Below the pieces are notes generated by a model. The model searched no databases. It worked only from the letters and a program-made list of their open reading frames with translations, and had not been told where the DNA came from. Shown one piece after another: positions 9,217 to 18,540 of a stretch of DNA of 64,000 bases. Position numbers and translations under genes: made by a program. The DNA comes from Rothia sp. (in: high G+C Gram-positive bacteria). Lineage in GTDB: Bacteria > Actinomycetota > Actinomycetes > Actinomycetales > Micrococcaceae. Numbering within the stretch: the stretch's first letter is position 1; each line of letters starts with the position of its first letter. The stretch covers positions 1 through 64,000 of the forward strand of contig JAUNHE010000004.1 in the NCBI GenBank assembly GCA_030524105.1, read 5' to 3'.

Positions 9217-10488
9217 TTATCTCTTCTGGCTTACTCCTAGACTGGCCTTGCTTTTACGCCAAGAACCCTCTAGCTGCTCAGCTAAATTAAGTTGTGCTAG
9301 CTCAGAGAGGCCTCTCATCAGAATCCTTATTTCTAAGCCAAGGCTGGCAGCAAGACTCTCTAGAGAGGAAAATTTACCGACTGGAAGTCCGTCCCATATG
9401 CGAAAAGTAAGCTGATCCAGCTGATCAAATATATCAGCTTGCTGCTGACCAAAGAGGCTCAGCTCCTGCTGTTCAGGTTGCAGCCACTGACCGAGGTCTG
9501 TCAAAATTTTTTCTGCATGGGTGGCAATCCGGGCCTGACCTTGATCGATGAGTCGATGGCAGCCCTCAGAGCTGGGGCTAAAAATTTGTCCCGGTACTGC
9601 ATAAACTTCCCGCCCAAGTTCTAAGGCGTGGTGGGCCGTATTCAAAGCGCCGGAGCGCCAGCGAGCCTCTATCACCAAGGTAGCGCTGCTTAAGGCGGCA
9701 ATGAGCCTGTTACGCTGTAAAAACCTCCACCGGGTGGGGTGAGAACCTAAGGGAACTTCACCTAAGAGCAACCCTTGCTCGATAATCTGCCCCAAAAGCT
9801 GCCGATTCTGCTGAGGGTAAGGTTTATCTAAGCCACAGGCCATCAAGGCTAGGGTAGGCAGCCGGGCTTGCGCTGAGGCTAGAGCCCGCTGATGGGCAAT
9901 AGCGTCAATGCCAATAGCACCACCAGAGACCAGGGTTTTACCGGCCTGAGCTAGATCTGTGCAGAGCTGCTGGCCAGCTGCCTGCCCATAGTTGCTGATT
10001 TCCCGGGAACCAACAACAGCAAGCCCCGCCCCAGCCTTAAGCTCAGCCAGGAGGTGACGCTGGCCCCGCCCCCACAGGGCATAGGGCTCTCTTTGCCCCA
10101 AATCCCCCAGCTGCTGGGGCCAGTCCGGATCCTCAGGGATAGCCAACCAGGCCTTAATACGCCTGCCCACGGCAAATTCCTGTTCCAGCTGGACAAAGCG
10201 CCCCCGGCCAGACCAGCGCTTAATGCGTTCAGCTAGGGCAGCACCAAGTTTTTCTTCTGGATATTCTGTAAAGTCTGCCCCTTCAGCCCTTGCCAGCAGT
10301 TTTTTGGTCAGCTCCTGCCGGCCGGCCAGTAAGTCTGCCGTCATGATGGGCCCTAAATACCGGATAGCCCAGTGAATGTAGGGGTCTTCCGGTTCGGCAT
10401 AGTGCAGTATTTCTGCCCGGGCCTGACGAATCTTCCCAAGCTGCGCTTGAGAGTAGTGTGCAAAAGATTGCTGCTTGTCCTGAGTCAC
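9217..10488 (-). CDS. dprA: DNA-processing protein DprA
   Basis: DprA loads RecA onto incoming single-stranded DNA during natural transformation. The 423-residue protein has a Rossmann-like fold with GSRE at 160-163 and the SGGAIGIDA motif at 188-196; the C-terminal 100 residues fit the winged-helix DprA tail. The GTG start at 10488 shares its G with the TAG stop of comM, so translation is probably coupled. With comM next to it, transformation genes are present, although the DNA-uptake pilus genes are not in this window. Confidence 0.93.
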   Translation of the reverse strand: MTQDKQQSFAHYSQAQLGKIRQARAEILHYAEPEDPYIHWAIRYLGPIMTADLLAGRQELTKKLLARAEGADFTEYPEEKLGAALAERIKRWSGRGRFVQLEQEFAVGRRIKAWLAIPEDPDWPQQLGDLGQREPYALWGRGQRHLLAELKAGAGLAVVGSREISNYGQAAGQQLCTDLAQAGKTLVSGGAIGIDAIAHQRALASAQARLPTLALMACGLDKPYPQQNRQLLGQIIEQGLLLGEVPLGSHPTRWRFLQRNRLIAALSSATLVIEARWRSGALNTAHHALELGREVYAVPGQIFSPSSEGCHRLIDQGQARIATHAEKILTDLGQWLQPEQQELSLFGQQQADIFDQLDQLTFRIWDGLPVGKFSSLESLAASLGLEIRILMRGLSELAQLNLAEQLEGSWRKSKASLGVSQKR

Positions 10489-12029
10489 TAGTTTTTTCCT
10501 TGAGCCATGTCACGAAAATAGAGAGCAAAGTCTATATGTTGTTTCTGAGGTGAGGATGCACCCTCTAAATCTGCTAAAGTCCAGGCCGTCCGCAAGACCC
10601 GGTCGTAGCCTCTAGCCGTCAGCCAACCGGCATCAAGGGCCTTGTTAAGCTGGCTTGTCAGCTCCTGCGGAAGTTTAAGAGGCCCCCGTAAAATGCTGCC
10701 CTGAGCCTGTGCATTGTTTTTTATGCCGAAAGGAGCCAATCTTTCTTTTTGGGCTGCGCGGGCAGCAATAACCCGTTTGCGGATGCTAGAGCTTGCTTCA
10801 TTAACCTGTTCTTGGCCTAGCTCGCGACCAGTTATGTGAGGGACTATCACCTGAAGGTCAATCCTATCCAGTAGGGGTCCCGAAAGCCGGGCGGCGTAGT
10901 TCCGGCGCTGCTGAACACTGCAGGTGCACTCCAGGCCCCGGCCAATATTCATGCCACAAAGGCAGGGGTTGGCTGCAAGAACCAGCTGAAAAGAAGCCGG
11001 ATACTGGGCAGAAGCAGCCGAACGATCAATAAGGATCGTCCCGGTTTCCAGTGGCTGGCGCAGGGCATCAAGGACGTGGCGTTTAAATTCCGGTGCTTCA
11101 TCAAGAAAAAGCACTCCCCGATGGGCCCGTGAAATAGCCCCCGGACGAGGAATGCCGGAGCCACCTCCCAATATAGCCGGCGCCGAGGCGCTGTGGTGAG
11201 GAGCTTCAAAGGGAGGCAGCCGAATGAGCTGACGACGCTGAGCACCACCGGAGCATAAGGAATGAATAGCGGTTACTTCCATGGCTGCCTGGTCATCGAG
11301 AGCAGGCAAAATACTGCACAGCCGCTCTGCTAGCATGGTTTTGCCCGAACCAGGGCTGCCCTTAAAGATGATATGGTGGCCACCCGCAGCGGCAATCTCT
11401 AAAGCAAATCTGCCTTCAGCCTGACCGGCAACATCGGCCATATCTTTTTCAAAAACCTGTACCTCTTCCTGCTGCAAACTCGGGTTTTGGCTGGGCTGGC
11501 TGGGGTATTTGAGATCTTTCTCTTCTGCTCCGCAGGAAAGCAAAACCTGGGCCAGGCATGAGAAACCCAAAACCTGAGCACCGGGAACCAGGCTAGCTTC
11601 GGCAGCATTTTGCTCCGGCACAATAATCCGCTGGAAACCGGCGCTGACAGCGGTGTGTACCGCGGGCAGCACTCCGACGATAGGGCGTAAACTGCCGTCA
11701 AGACCAAGCTCGCCCAGAAAAAGAGTTGAGGCAGGTACCTTAATGTTTCCGGCAGCCTGGAGGGCCGCCATCACCATAGCGACATCGAAGGCTGATCCTC
11801 TTTTGGGCAAGGTAGCCGGGGTGAGGTTAATGGTCAGTTTCCGCTGCGGTAGGGGTAGGCCAGAGTTTTTGGCGGCAGAGCGCACCCGGTCTTTTGCTTC
11901 ACTCAGAGAGGTATCGGGTAAACCCAGCAAAACAAAGCCTGGAAGGGCCTGCGATATGTCCGCTTCTACCTCAACAATATGTCCTTTGATACCCACCAAA
12001 GCTACGGAGAAGGTTCTGGCAAATGCCAT
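10488..12029 (-). CDS. comM: ComM/YifB family AAA+ helicase (Mg-chelatase-like)
   Basis: ComM is a hexameric AAA+ helicase that promotes branch migration during recombination of transformed DNA. The 513-residue protein shows an N-terminal Lon-like ChlI domain (about 20-140), Walker A GSPGSGKT at 224-231, Walker B LFLDE ending at Asp310-Glu311 and a C-terminal Mg-chelatase domain. Four cysteines near CLCGMN and LECTC are typical of the family. Its ATG overlaps the TAA of yraN by one base and its stop overlaps the dprA start by one base. Older databases call it magnesium chelatase; that function is not expected. Confidence 0.92.
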   Translation of the reverse strand: MAFARTFSVALVGIKGHIVEVEADISQALPGFVLLGLPDTSLSEAKDRVRSAAKNSGLPLPQRKLTINLTPATLPKRGSAFDVAMVMAALQAAGNIKVPASTLFLGELGLDGSLRPIVGVLPAVHTAVSAGFQRIIVPEQNAAEASLVPGAQVLGFSCLAQVLLSCGAEEKDLKYPSQPSQNPSLQQEEVQVFEKDMADVAGQAEGRFALEIAAAGGHHIIFKGSPGSGKTMLAERLCSILPALDDQAAMEVTAIHSLCSGGAQRRQLIRLPPFEAPHHSASAPAILGGGSGIPRPGAISRAHRGVLFLDEAPEFKRHVLDALRQPLETGTILIDRSAASAQYPASFQLVLAANPCLCGMNIGRGLECTCSVQQRRNYAARLSGPLLDRIDLQVIVPHITGRELGQEQVNEASSSIRKRVIAARAAQKERLAPFGIKNNAQAQGSILRGPLKLPQELTSQLNKALDAGWLTARGYDRVLRTAWTLADLEGASSPQKQHIDFALYFRDMAQGKN

Positions 12030-12412
12030 TATGCCACCGCCAGTAGATGTTCCCAGCTAAAGCTAGCAGCGCTGCCGGTAATGGCAACAGCGTCAATGCG
12101 CAGTGAAGCCTGCCGCTGCCCCTGCTGGTTTATCCAGGCGTAGGCTAGGCTCCTGAGCCGCTGTGCTTTTGCTGGGGCAATAGCTTCTAAAGGGTGGCCA
12201 TACGCCTGCGAAGAACGCGTTTTAACTTCAAGAAAAACCAGCTGCTGTGCAGCAGGGTCCAGCAAAATAGCATCAATTTCTCCCGTGAGCCTGTGGCCCA
12301 AATCCTGGCTTTTTGGGCGCCAGTTTCTTTGCAGTAGCTGATAACCCTGGGCTTGCAGGACAGCGAGTGCTAGGTCTTCACCCCAGCGGCCTAGCTCAAG
12401 ATTCTGGCTCAT
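12029..12412 (-). CDS. YraN family (UPF0102) endonuclease-like protein
   Basis: This 127-residue protein belongs to the YraN family, with a restriction-endonuclease-like fold. The signature is GEIDAI followed by VFLEVKTR, giving the D-ExK nuclease core. Its cellular role is not established; in many bacteria it lies between rnhB and comM/dprA, as here. The ATG is preceded by GGGG, and the TAA stop overlaps the comM ATG by one base. A role in DNA processing is inferred from neighbours and fold only. Confidence 0.88.
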   Translation of the reverse strand: MSQNLELGRWGEDLALAVLQAQGYQLLQRNWRPKSQDLGHRLTGEIDAILLDPAAQQLVFLEVKTRSSQAYGHPLEAIAPAKAQRLRSLAYAWINQQGQRQASLRIDAVAITGSAASFSWEHLLAVA

Positions 12413-12580
12413 GGTACCCCGCTTAGATAGCTTGTCGGCAAATACATCAGCACAAGCTTGTTCTAAGGCTTGAAAAAAATCTACCGGGGGTTCTTCCTGT
12501 GAATAACTAAGCTCTCTTTTTCCAGGTCACGCTTTTTATCCACAGCCATACGGTAAGGACCTCATCGAGGCGGCTGAACT

Positions 12581-12898
12581 TTAAGGACCAAGATCTGGAA
12601 CCAGTAAGTCCTGCTGGCTGGCCCGCTCTTCTACGTTAACGTCTTGGCGTGAATAGACCTCTACCTTTTTAACAAAACGGCTCTTACGAAAGACATCCCA
12701 AACCCAAACGTCGGTAAGCTCCACCCGAAAATACAGGTTAGCTCCCTCCTGCATGGGTGTGACAACAACGGCATTAGCCAGGTAAAAGCGCCTGTCTGTC
12801 TCTACCGAATAGGTAAAAAGATCACAAACAGTTTTGTACTCCTGGTAGAGGCTTAGCTGGGCCTGGGCTTCAAACTGATCAAGTTCTTCGCTACTCAT
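12581..12898 (-). CDS. DUF2469 family protein
   Basis: This 105-residue protein resembles DUF2469, an actinobacterial family of unknown function always found near rnhB. Conserved-looking blocks are LSLYQEYK, ETDRRFYLAN, VWVWDVFR and RFVKKVEV. The ATG at 12898 was chosen since AAGGA lies just upstream and family members begin near MS(S/A)E; the frame continues to an ATG at 12922. The first 8 nt overlap the 3' end of rnhB, which suggests coupled translation. There is no signal peptide. Confidence 0.87.
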   Translation of the reverse strand: MSSEELDQFEAQAQLSLYQEYKTVCDLFTYSVETDRRFYLANAVVVTPMQEGANLYFRVELTDVWVWDVFRKSRFVKKVEVYSRQDVNVEERASQQDLLVPDLGP

Positions 12899-13682
12899 GC
12901 TTCCTTCTCTGCTTGGCTGCACCAGTATGGGTCGGGGCAGGATCTTTCTCTACTCCAGCGCCTATCTTCCAGCTCAGTCGATGCTGCGGACTTGGCCCCC
13001 GCTCAGCAAGCTGCCTCCGGTGTGCAGCGGAACCGTACCCCTTATTTTTATCCCAGTCATAGCCTGGATATTCCCGGTTTAAATCGGTCATGAGCTTATC
13101 CCGATCTACCTTGGCAACAATAGAGGCAGCCGCGATAGAAGCACAGCTTTGGTCACCTTTCACAATGGTTTGCACCGGCCCAAACCAGGGTTCTTGGCTA
13201 GCCCAGGCCTCTTCTAGCAGACGGGTATAAAGCTGCTGCCGGCTATCCAGGGTAGGCAGCAGTTCAGCGGCAGGTTCAGAAAGCCAGTTGTGTTTGCCGT
13301 CAAGCAGAAGTAAATCGGGCCTAGTCTGTCCGGCCTGTCGGCAAGCCTGGGCTAAGACCCGTTGACCGGCTAGACGTAAAGCAAGGATGATGCCCAGTTG
13401 GTCAATTTCTGCTGCACTAGCATAGGCAACGCTGGTAAAAATCCAGGATTGAATGTCCGGAAGAAGGAGCTGACGCTGTCTGGCCGTCAGAAGTTTGGAA
13501 TCTTTTAAGCCCAAGCAGCCCAGACCGGTTCCTGCCCTAAGCAAACTTAGCCCAACACCAACCGGTCCGGCCAAGGCACCGCGCCCCACTTCGTCCATGC
13601 CGGCAAGCACCGCTACTCCGGAAGAGAAGTATTGCTCTTCGCGCTCCAGATTTGCTGCTAAGGCCATAGCTCCGATTCCCAT
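12891..13682 (-). CDS. rnhB: ribonuclease HII
   Basis: RNase HII cuts RNA in RNA-DNA hybrids and starts removal of misincorporated ribonucleotides. The 263-residue protein has the acidic active site Asp30-Glu31 (GMDEVGRG), Asp128 (LLLDGKH) and Asp177 (VKGDQS), plus the IAAASIVAKV helix. Two starts are possible: ATG at 13682, used here, or ATG at 13667 (MALAANLE) with GGAG close upstream; neither ribosome binding site is strong. The gene is in a run with lepB upstream and DUF2469 downstream. Confidence 0.93.
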   Translation of the reverse strand: MGIGAMALAANLEREEQYFSSGVAVLAGMDEVGRGALAGPVGVGLSLLRAGTGLGCLGLKDSKLLTARQRQLLLPDIQSWIFTSVAYASAAEIDQLGIILALRLAGQRVLAQACRQAGQTRPDLLLLDGKHNWLSEPAAELLPTLDSRQQLYTRLLEEAWASQEPWFGPVQTIVKGDQSCASIAAASIVAKVDRDKLMTDLNREYPGYDWDKNKGYGSAAHRRQLAERGPSPQHRLSWKIGAGVEKDPAPTHTGAAKQRRKHE

Positions 13683-13738
13683 AAAAGGTGGGGGCTGCGG
13701 TTAGTGGGATGCCTCCTAGAGGCCCGATTAAAGCTCAT

Positions 13739-14521
13739 TTATGACTCGGGTACGTTGGCAAAGGTATCTTTTGAACCCGTAATCCAGGTAAAGTGCGATA
13801 GTGGCCAAGCAATAACAAATACCTCACCTTCCACATCTGCATCACTAATAAACTCTTTATTCTCCTCAATGTGATACCTTGAGTCAGCAGAGTTATTGCG
13901 GTGATCCCCCAGGACAAAATAAGAATTCTCTGGCACGATAACGTCAAAGTCAATATCCGATGGACTGGCACCGGGATAAATATAGTCCTCAGTTATCTCT
14001 TGGCCATTAACCAGGATTTTGCCGTTATCTGAACAGCAGACAACGTGGTCTCCCCCCTTGCCAATAACACGTTTAACCAAGTAATTATTGGAAGAATCTG
14101 GCATAACCCCAATAAAGGATAGGGCGTCTCGAATAGGATTGCTTGCCTGGGCTGTTGAATCTACCCAATTTTGTGAATCCTTAAAAACAATAATGTCACC
14201 ACGATCTGCTTGACCAAACATAGACCCAGCAACGTTAACAAAAACTCGGTCGTTAACCTCTAGGGTATTTTCCATAGAGCCAGAGGGTATATAAAAACCA
14301 CGCAAAACAAAGGTCTTAAGAATAAAGGCTATGAGTAAGGCATAAAATATGATCAGAAAAAATTCTGATATTTGGGCAGTAAAGCTGTTCTTTTCTTTTT
14401 CTCGCAGTGCCCTGCGGGTGGAAGGCTGTGCTCTACCGCTTCGTCTAGGTTTACCTTCGCCTGACTCTGTTTCCTGCTCAGCCAAGGAGTTATCGTCATC
14501 AGCAGTGTATCGCTCAACCAT
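13739..14521 (-). CDS. lepB: signal peptidase I
   Basis: Type I signal peptidase removes signal peptides of secreted proteins on the outer face of the membrane. The 260-residue protein has a charged cytoplasmic N-terminus, one membrane helix (about 53-72), the catalytic Ser82 in IPSGSM, the general base Lys150 in YLVKRVIG and the box E-like GDHRNNSADSR. AAAGGG sits 6 nt before the ATG. A second signal peptidase gene follows the same pattern 129 nt upstream; tandem lepB genes near rplS and rnhB are known in Actinobacteria. Confidence 0.94.
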   Translation of the reverse strand: MVERYTADDDNSLAEQETESGEGKPRRSGRAQPSTRRALREKEKNSFTAQISEFFLIIFYALLIAFILKTFVLRGFYIPSGSMENTLEVNDRVFVNVAGSMFGQADRGDIIVFKDSQNWVDSTAQASNPIRDALSFIGVMPDSSNNYLVKRVIGKGGDHVVCCSDNGKILVNGQEITEDYIYPGASPSDIDFDVIVPENSYFVLGDHRNNSADSRYHIEENKEFISDADVEGEVFVIAWPLSHFTWITGSKDTFANVPES

Positions 14522-14650
14522 GTGCGACCCTTTCCTTCTTCTCTTACAGCCCGGACTCTATTGTATTCACTCTAGCTACAAAGTTCGAAAGTTTATAGCA
14601 AGCATAGGGCAGTTAATCTTCGGCAGCTTCATCTACAAGGCTACTGGAGG

Positions 14651-15295
14651 TTAGTCAAAATATTCCCAGCGTTCACTAGGCCATATACGAAGCTGTACCT
14701 TACCGAGCACTTTATCTTGACGAATCATGCCTCCTCCAGGAGCCCCCAGTAAAGCCCGTGAATCTCTGGAGACAGAGCGGTTATCCCCCATCAGCCAGAT
14801 GCGCCCCTCCGGTACCACAACGTTAAACTCCAGTTCTGAAGCAGGTTCTGCCTCTAAGAGGTAGGGCTCCTCCTGAACCTGCCCGTTAAGGAGCAGCTTA
14901 CCGTCCCGGCAGCAGCTCAGGCTGTCCCCTGCCACCCCAATCACCCGCTTAACATAAATTGTTTCTGGGCTAGCCACACCTAACCACTGTCCAAGGGCCT
15001 GTAAAGGATGCCTGGACCACAGGGAGCCAGATTGATAGGGATCAAAAGAACCCTGACCATCAAAAACCACCAGATCTCCCCGTGAAATATGGGCCTGACG
15101 GCTAATCACAATACGGTCGCCGACCTCTAAGGTGGGTCGCATAGACTCGGAAGGAATCAGGTAAACGTCATAGAAGAACTGGCGAATAAGGATGGTAAGC
15201 AGCAAGGCCAGGCTTAAGCAGAGGACAAGCAGGCGTCCTACCCGTAACCGGGCAGGACGCCTGCTGCTGGACTTAAGCTCCACGGTCTCATCCAT
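14651..15295 (-). CDS. lepB: signal peptidase I, second copy
   Basis: This 214-residue signal peptidase is a shorter paralogue of the neighbouring gene at 13739. It has one membrane helix (about 20-42), catalytic Ser51 in IPSESM, Lys116 in IYVKRVIG and the GDNRSVSRDSR box. It starts 11 nt after rplS. The two copies differ beside the nucleophile (SES here, SGS in the other), which might tune substrate choice, but that is an inference. Both appear active. Confidence 0.93.
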   Translation of the reverse strand: MDETVELKSSSRRPARLRVGRLLVLCLSLALLLTILIRQFFYDVYLIPSESMRPTLEVGDRIVISRQAHISRGDLVVFDGQGSFDPYQSGSLWSRHPLQALGQWLGVASPETIYVKRVIGVAGDSLSCCRDGKLLLNGQVQEEPYLLEAEPASELEFNVVVPEGRIWLMGDNRSVSRDSRALLGAPGGGMIRQDKVLGKVQLRIWPSERWEYFD

Positions 15296-15306
15296 TCAGG
15301 AAAAAC

Positions 15307-15663
15307 CTAGGATGCTTTATGGTCACGCTTTTCACGAATGCGGGCAGCCTTACCGTGACGCTCACGCATGTAGTAGAGCTTGGCCCGACGAACACGGCCG
15401 CGGGAAACAACCTCAATCTTGTCAATAACCGGTGAATGCAGGGGGAAGGTACGTTCTACACCTACGCCAAAGGAAACTTTACGCACGGTAAAGGTTTCGC
15501 GGACACCGCCGCCCTGCCGCCCTACAACAAATCCTTTAAAGACCTGCACACGGGAACGGTTGCCTTCAACGATGTTAACGTGAACGTTGAGGCTATCACC
15601 GGGGCCAAAATCGGGAATATCGTCCCGCAGTGACTTATTATCAATAAAGTCAAGAGTTTGCAT
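15307..15663 (-). CDS. rplS: 50S ribosomal protein L19
   Basis: L19 sits at the interface of the ribosomal subunits near bridge B6. The 118-residue basic protein has the usual L19 core: a [10 protein letters not shown]-terminal block, VKVFKGFVV-like segment, [20 protein letters not shown] and an Arg/Lys-rich C-terminus ending with [16 protein letters not shown] lies 9 nt before the ATG. It heads the rplS-lepB-lepB run. Confidence 0.96.
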   Translation of the reverse strand: MQTLDFIDNKSLRDDIPDFGPGDSLNVHVNIVEGNRSRVQVFKGFVVGRQGGGVRETFTVRKVSFGVGVERTFPLHSPVIDKIEVVSRGRVRRAKLYYMRERHGKAARIREKRDHKAS

Positions 15664-15827
15664 TAGTCAATCTCCAGAGGTACCAGCCGCAGGTCTAATA
15701 CGCTCACCTTACCTTGGCTACAGTAGCCTGCTCCCTGGATCACCGGGTTGCCACTGTGCTCAAGAAACGATACAAGATGGCCAGCATAGCTGAAGGCCAC
15801 AGCTCACACTGTTAAAGCAGGCACGTC

Positions 15828-15842
15828 CCCCTGCGGCAGGGG
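15828..15842 (-). terminator. GC-rich hairpin downstream of the 203-residue orphan gene
   Basis: CCCCTGC (15828-15834) and GCAGGGG (15836-15842) are perfect arms around a single G; as RNA it would fold with a 5-nt loop. It lies between the orphan gene and rplS on the minus strand and could end the upstream transcript. No T-run follows. The rest of 15664-15925 shows nothing else I can support. Confidence 0.35.
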
Positions 15843-15925
15843 CCTTACCCAGTGCAAGCACAAGTACATATTATGGCAGTTTCTGAGCCATAAGGCCAGC
15901 ACCAAGCTGCCTGCTAACCCTAATC

Positions 15926-16537
15926 TTAATCACGAAATTTTATGGTCATAGGGCAGGAGGTGAGCATAGGCTCCGATTGGCCATCAGAAGCCTCTACTTT
16001 AATATTGGCTGCGCTAAAGAGAGTACCCAAATTAATAGATAACTGGTCTAAAGTGCATTTGACGGTATTACGGTGAGTTTTGGCCGGGGCTAGCTGCTCT
16101 ACCCGCAGGTCTTCCGCAAAAATAGGGGAAAATTGCTCGCTAAGTTTAACCTCAATATCAACTTCATAGTCGTTAGGGTTTTGTAACTCAATATCAATCA
16201 AAACCACATCACCTTCAACCGGTTCTTCCCGCACTGGCCAGTGGTTGCAGGTAAAAACAATCTCCGGTTTGGGCAGCTGCTCCTGGGCCTCTTGCTGATC
16301 GGGGCTATCCTCAGCCTGCTGCTCCTTAGGTGGTTTAGTGTAGGCAGGAAACTGCAAAAGCTGCTCCCGATCCTCGGCAGGAGGCTGCTGTGCTCCCTCG
16401 GCCTTAGCGGAAGGTCTGTCGTCCTTGCCCTGCTCCCTACCTTCTGCCGGCGAACTAGGCTGAGGAAGGGCTGCTTCTTTGCCGTCTGAGTCAACCCCAA
16501 AACTACGCTTAGCACTGTGTCGGGGAATATAGGCCAT
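15926..16537 (-). CDS. hypothetical protein, disordered N-terminus with C-terminal beta-sandwich-like domain
   Basis: I do not recognise this 203-residue protein. Residues 1-95 are rich in Gln, Glu, Pro, Ser and Lys and look disordered. Residues about 100-203 have alternating hydrophobic residues typical of an immunoglobulin-like or CARDB-like beta-sandwich, including DVVLIDIELQNPND and VDIEVKLSEQF, with cysteines near 105, 171 and 195. There is no signal peptide or membrane helix, so it is predicted to be cytoplasmic, which is odd for such a domain. AAAAGGAAAA precedes the ATG. It stands alone between trmD and rplS, with about 260 nt free on each side. Confidence 0.7.
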   Translation of the reverse strand: MAYIPRHSAKRSFGVDSDGKEAALPQPSSPAEGREQGKDDRPSAKAEGAQQPPAEDREQLLQFPAYTKPPKEQQAEDSPDQQEAQEQLPKPEIVFTCNHWPVREEPVEGDVVLIDIELQNPNDYEVDIEVKLSEQFSPIFAEDLRVEQLAPAKTHRNTVKCTLDQLSINLGTLFSAANIKVEASDGQSEPMLTSCPMTIKFRD

Positions 16538-16753
16538 GCGAGCGTTTTCCTTTTCAGGTTTTGCGTGTGCTACCCAAAGTTGAGTCTGTTAGCTGATCAA
16601 AAGACAGCCTACGGTCAATATAAATCTGTTACTAGCCCTGAAAATGACTACAAACTACCCGCAAAACATATGGTCAGCACACATTTTTGCAGATAATTAC
16701 CCTCCAGTAATGACCGCAAGACTCCGGCTAAGCCTCAGCAAGACCTTGGGTTA

Positions 16754-16776
16754 ACCCCGCAGATAATGGGCGGGGT
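16754..16776 (-). terminator. candidate terminator of the rpsP-khpA-rimM-trmD operon
   Basis: ACCCCGC (16754-16760) and GCGGGGT (16770-16776) form a perfect 7-bp stem with a 9-nt loop, 31 nt past the trmD stop. There is no T-run, as is common in actinobacterial terminators. The remainder of 16538-16807 has no visible gene. Confidence 0.45.
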
Positions 16777-16807
16777 CTTAGCCTTTAGACCTTCAATAAA
16801 GCCAGCA

Positions 16808-17605
16808 TCAAAGGTGGTCACCAGAATCTCTGATCTCCTTTAAGATCTTCTGATCGTCAGCATCCCAGGCGGAATCTGCTAAGGCAGCTATCATGTCCGG
16901 TCTTTGCTCGAAGGTACGCTTAAGCTGCTGTTCTCGCCGCCAACGGGCAATAGCTCCGTGATCTCCCGAACGCAAAACCTCCGGTACCGAAAACCCCCGC
17001 CAGATAGGTGGTTTAGTGTAAACCGGGTACTCTAGAAGCCCGCCTGTGTGAGACTCTTCCGCCAAAGATTGGGGATTGCCCATGGCACCTGGAATCAACC
17101 TGCAGATTGCTTCAACCATGACGAGCACAGCTGCCTCACCACCGTAGAGAACGTAGTCCCCTAAGGAAAGAGGCAGAACCCTAAAAGAATTCTGAGCCCA
17201 GTCAAAAACTCGCTCGTCGATGCCCTCATAACGGGCGGGAGCAAAAATCAGATGGTCCTGTCGGGAAAGCTCATAAGCTAGCTCCTGGCTAAAGACCTGC
17301 CCTGCAGGCGAAGGCACCAATAATAGTGGCCGCTGGGCAGCCTGCTGCGCTTGGTCTAGTTTACTGTCCTTTGCCGCTTCTGCCAGGACCTGCTCCAAAG
17401 CCAAAGCCCAAGGTTCAGCCAGCATCACCATACCGGCGCCACCACCGTAAGGAGTATCATCCACGCTGTGATGGCGGTCAGAGGTAAAACTGCGTAAATC
17501 AAAAACTTTAAGGGAAAGCAGGCCGTCACGTTGAGCCTTGCCGAGGAGGGAAAGCTGCAACGGGGCCAGGTATTCAGGAAAAATTGAGATTATATCTAAG
17601 CGCAC
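16808..17605 (-). CDS. trmD: tRNA (guanine-N1)-methyltransferase
   Basis: TrmD methylates G37 of tRNAs next to the anticodon and prevents frameshifting. The 265-residue protein has the SPOUT trefoil-knot segments YEGIDERV (127-134) and [10 protein letters not shown] (148-157), and the catalytic Asp214 in LRSGDH. The GTG start at 17605 gives the family N-terminus [12 protein letters not shown]; the frame stays open 22 codons further into rimM. It begins 13 nt after rimM ends, in the conserved rpsP-khpA-rimM-trmD operon. Confidence 0.94.
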   Translation of the reverse strand: MRLDIISIFPEYLAPLQLSLLGKAQRDGLLSLKVFDLRSFTSDRHHSVDDTPYGGGAGMVMLAEPWALALEQVLAEAAKDSKLDQAQQAAQRPLLLVPSPAGQVFSQELAYELSRQDHLIFAPARYEGIDERVFDWAQNSFRVLPLSLGDYVLYGGEAAVLVMVEAICRLIPGAMGNPQSLAEESHTGGLLEYPVYTKPPIWRGFSVPEVLRSGDHGAIARWRREQQLKRTFEQRPDMIAALADSAWDADDQKILKEIRDSGDHL

Positions 17606-17618
17606 ATCACAAACTTTC

Positions 17619-18191
17619 TTAGGAACTTGCGCTGCCCAAATCCAGTAAACCTGGTGGCGGATCCAGCACAATCAAACCCTGCTCAAGATCAATAACTGGA
17701 ACAAGCTGCTCAACAAAAGGCACCATAGCCTGGCCACCCTGACTAAGCTTAACAACCAGGAGGTCCTGGGCGGGCATCGTTATCAGACTCTCTATGTGGC
17801 CAATACTTTTTTGGGCAGCTAAATCCTGCTGCTCTTCTTCTTTAAGATAGACCGCTAAACCTACAAGATCTTCTTCATAGTAGCGGTCCTCTTCCTTTTG
17901 GTCCGCACCTTCTGCCGTTAAGCGAAAGTTCCGAAGCAGCTCAGCATCATTACGATTCTTAATTTCTTCAAAACCAACAACAAAAATTTTTTTATTCCAG
18001 CGAGCGCTAGAAACGGTCAAGGCGGCGCCCTCTAAGCGTTCTGCTAAACCTTGATTCAGCTGATCGATCCGGTCAATCTCTACCTTTTGACCCAGGGCAA
18101 AACGGGTGTGCGGTGAGTCCGTTAACAGTTCTAGGGTTACCTCTCCGCGAATCCCATGAGGTTTACCAATACGGGCAATAAGAACCTGCAC
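17619..18191 (-). CDS. rimM: ribosome maturation factor RimM
   Basis: RimM assists assembly of the 30S head by binding S19. The 190-residue protein has the N-terminal RimM barrel ([14 protein letters not shown] at the start) and a PRC-barrel half with EDLVGLAVY and [12 protein letters not shown]. The GTG start has AAGGAG 8 nt upstream. Here it lies 104 nt after khpA, a somewhat wider gap than within the rest of the operon. Confidence 0.93.
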   Translation of the reverse strand: MQVLIARIGKPHGIRGEVTLELLTDSPHTRFALGQKVEIDRIDQLNQGLAERLEGAALTVSSARWNKKIFVVGFEEIKNRNDAELLRNFRLTAEGADQKEEDRYYEEDLVGLAVYLKEEEQQDLAAQKSIGHIESLITMPAQDLLVVKLSQGGQAMVPFVEQLVPVIDLEQGLIVLDPPPGLLDLGSASS

Positions 18192-18295
18192 CTAGCTACT
18201 CCTTGTATTTATTAGATAAGCGCTTATAGTAATGGCCCCGCACCTACATGCGGGGCCAAAACGTTCTAAGCTTAAGAGGTAAAGACCAGTAAGCC

Positions 18296-18538
18296 TCAGC
18301 GTTTACGGTCCGTATCGACAACATCAACACGTATGTTTTCACCGTCGTTAAGGGCATCAATTACCATGCGAATGCTATTTGCAGTGCGCCCCTGCCGGCC
18401 AATAACCCTGCCAAGATCATCTGGGTTAACCCTGATCTCCAGCGTATCTGCACGGCGACCACTACGAGAACGAACCTTAACATCCTCAGGATGATTAACA
18501 ATGCCCCGAACAAGGTGTTCGAGTGCATCGGCTAACAT
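18296..18538 (-). CDS. khpA: KH-domain RNA-binding protein KhpA
   Basis: KhpA is a small single-KH RNA-binding protein; with KhpB it binds many RNAs in Gram-positive bacteria. The 80 residues cover one KH domain with the GRVIGRQG loop (GxxG, about 43-50) that contacts RNA. It follows the rpsP stop by 2 nt, so the genes are likely coupled. The position between rpsP and rimM is conserved in Actinobacteria and Firmicutes. Confidence 0.92.
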   Translation of the reverse strand: MLADALEHLVRGIVNHPEDVKVRSRSGRRADTLEIRVNPDDLGRVIGRQGRTANSIRMVIDALNDGENIRVDVVDTDRKR

Positions 18539-18540
18539 AA

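Noticed and set aside
10488-12029. Magnesium chelatase subunit
   Set aside because: The full-length ComM/YifB architecture and the dprA neighbour point to the transformation helicase.
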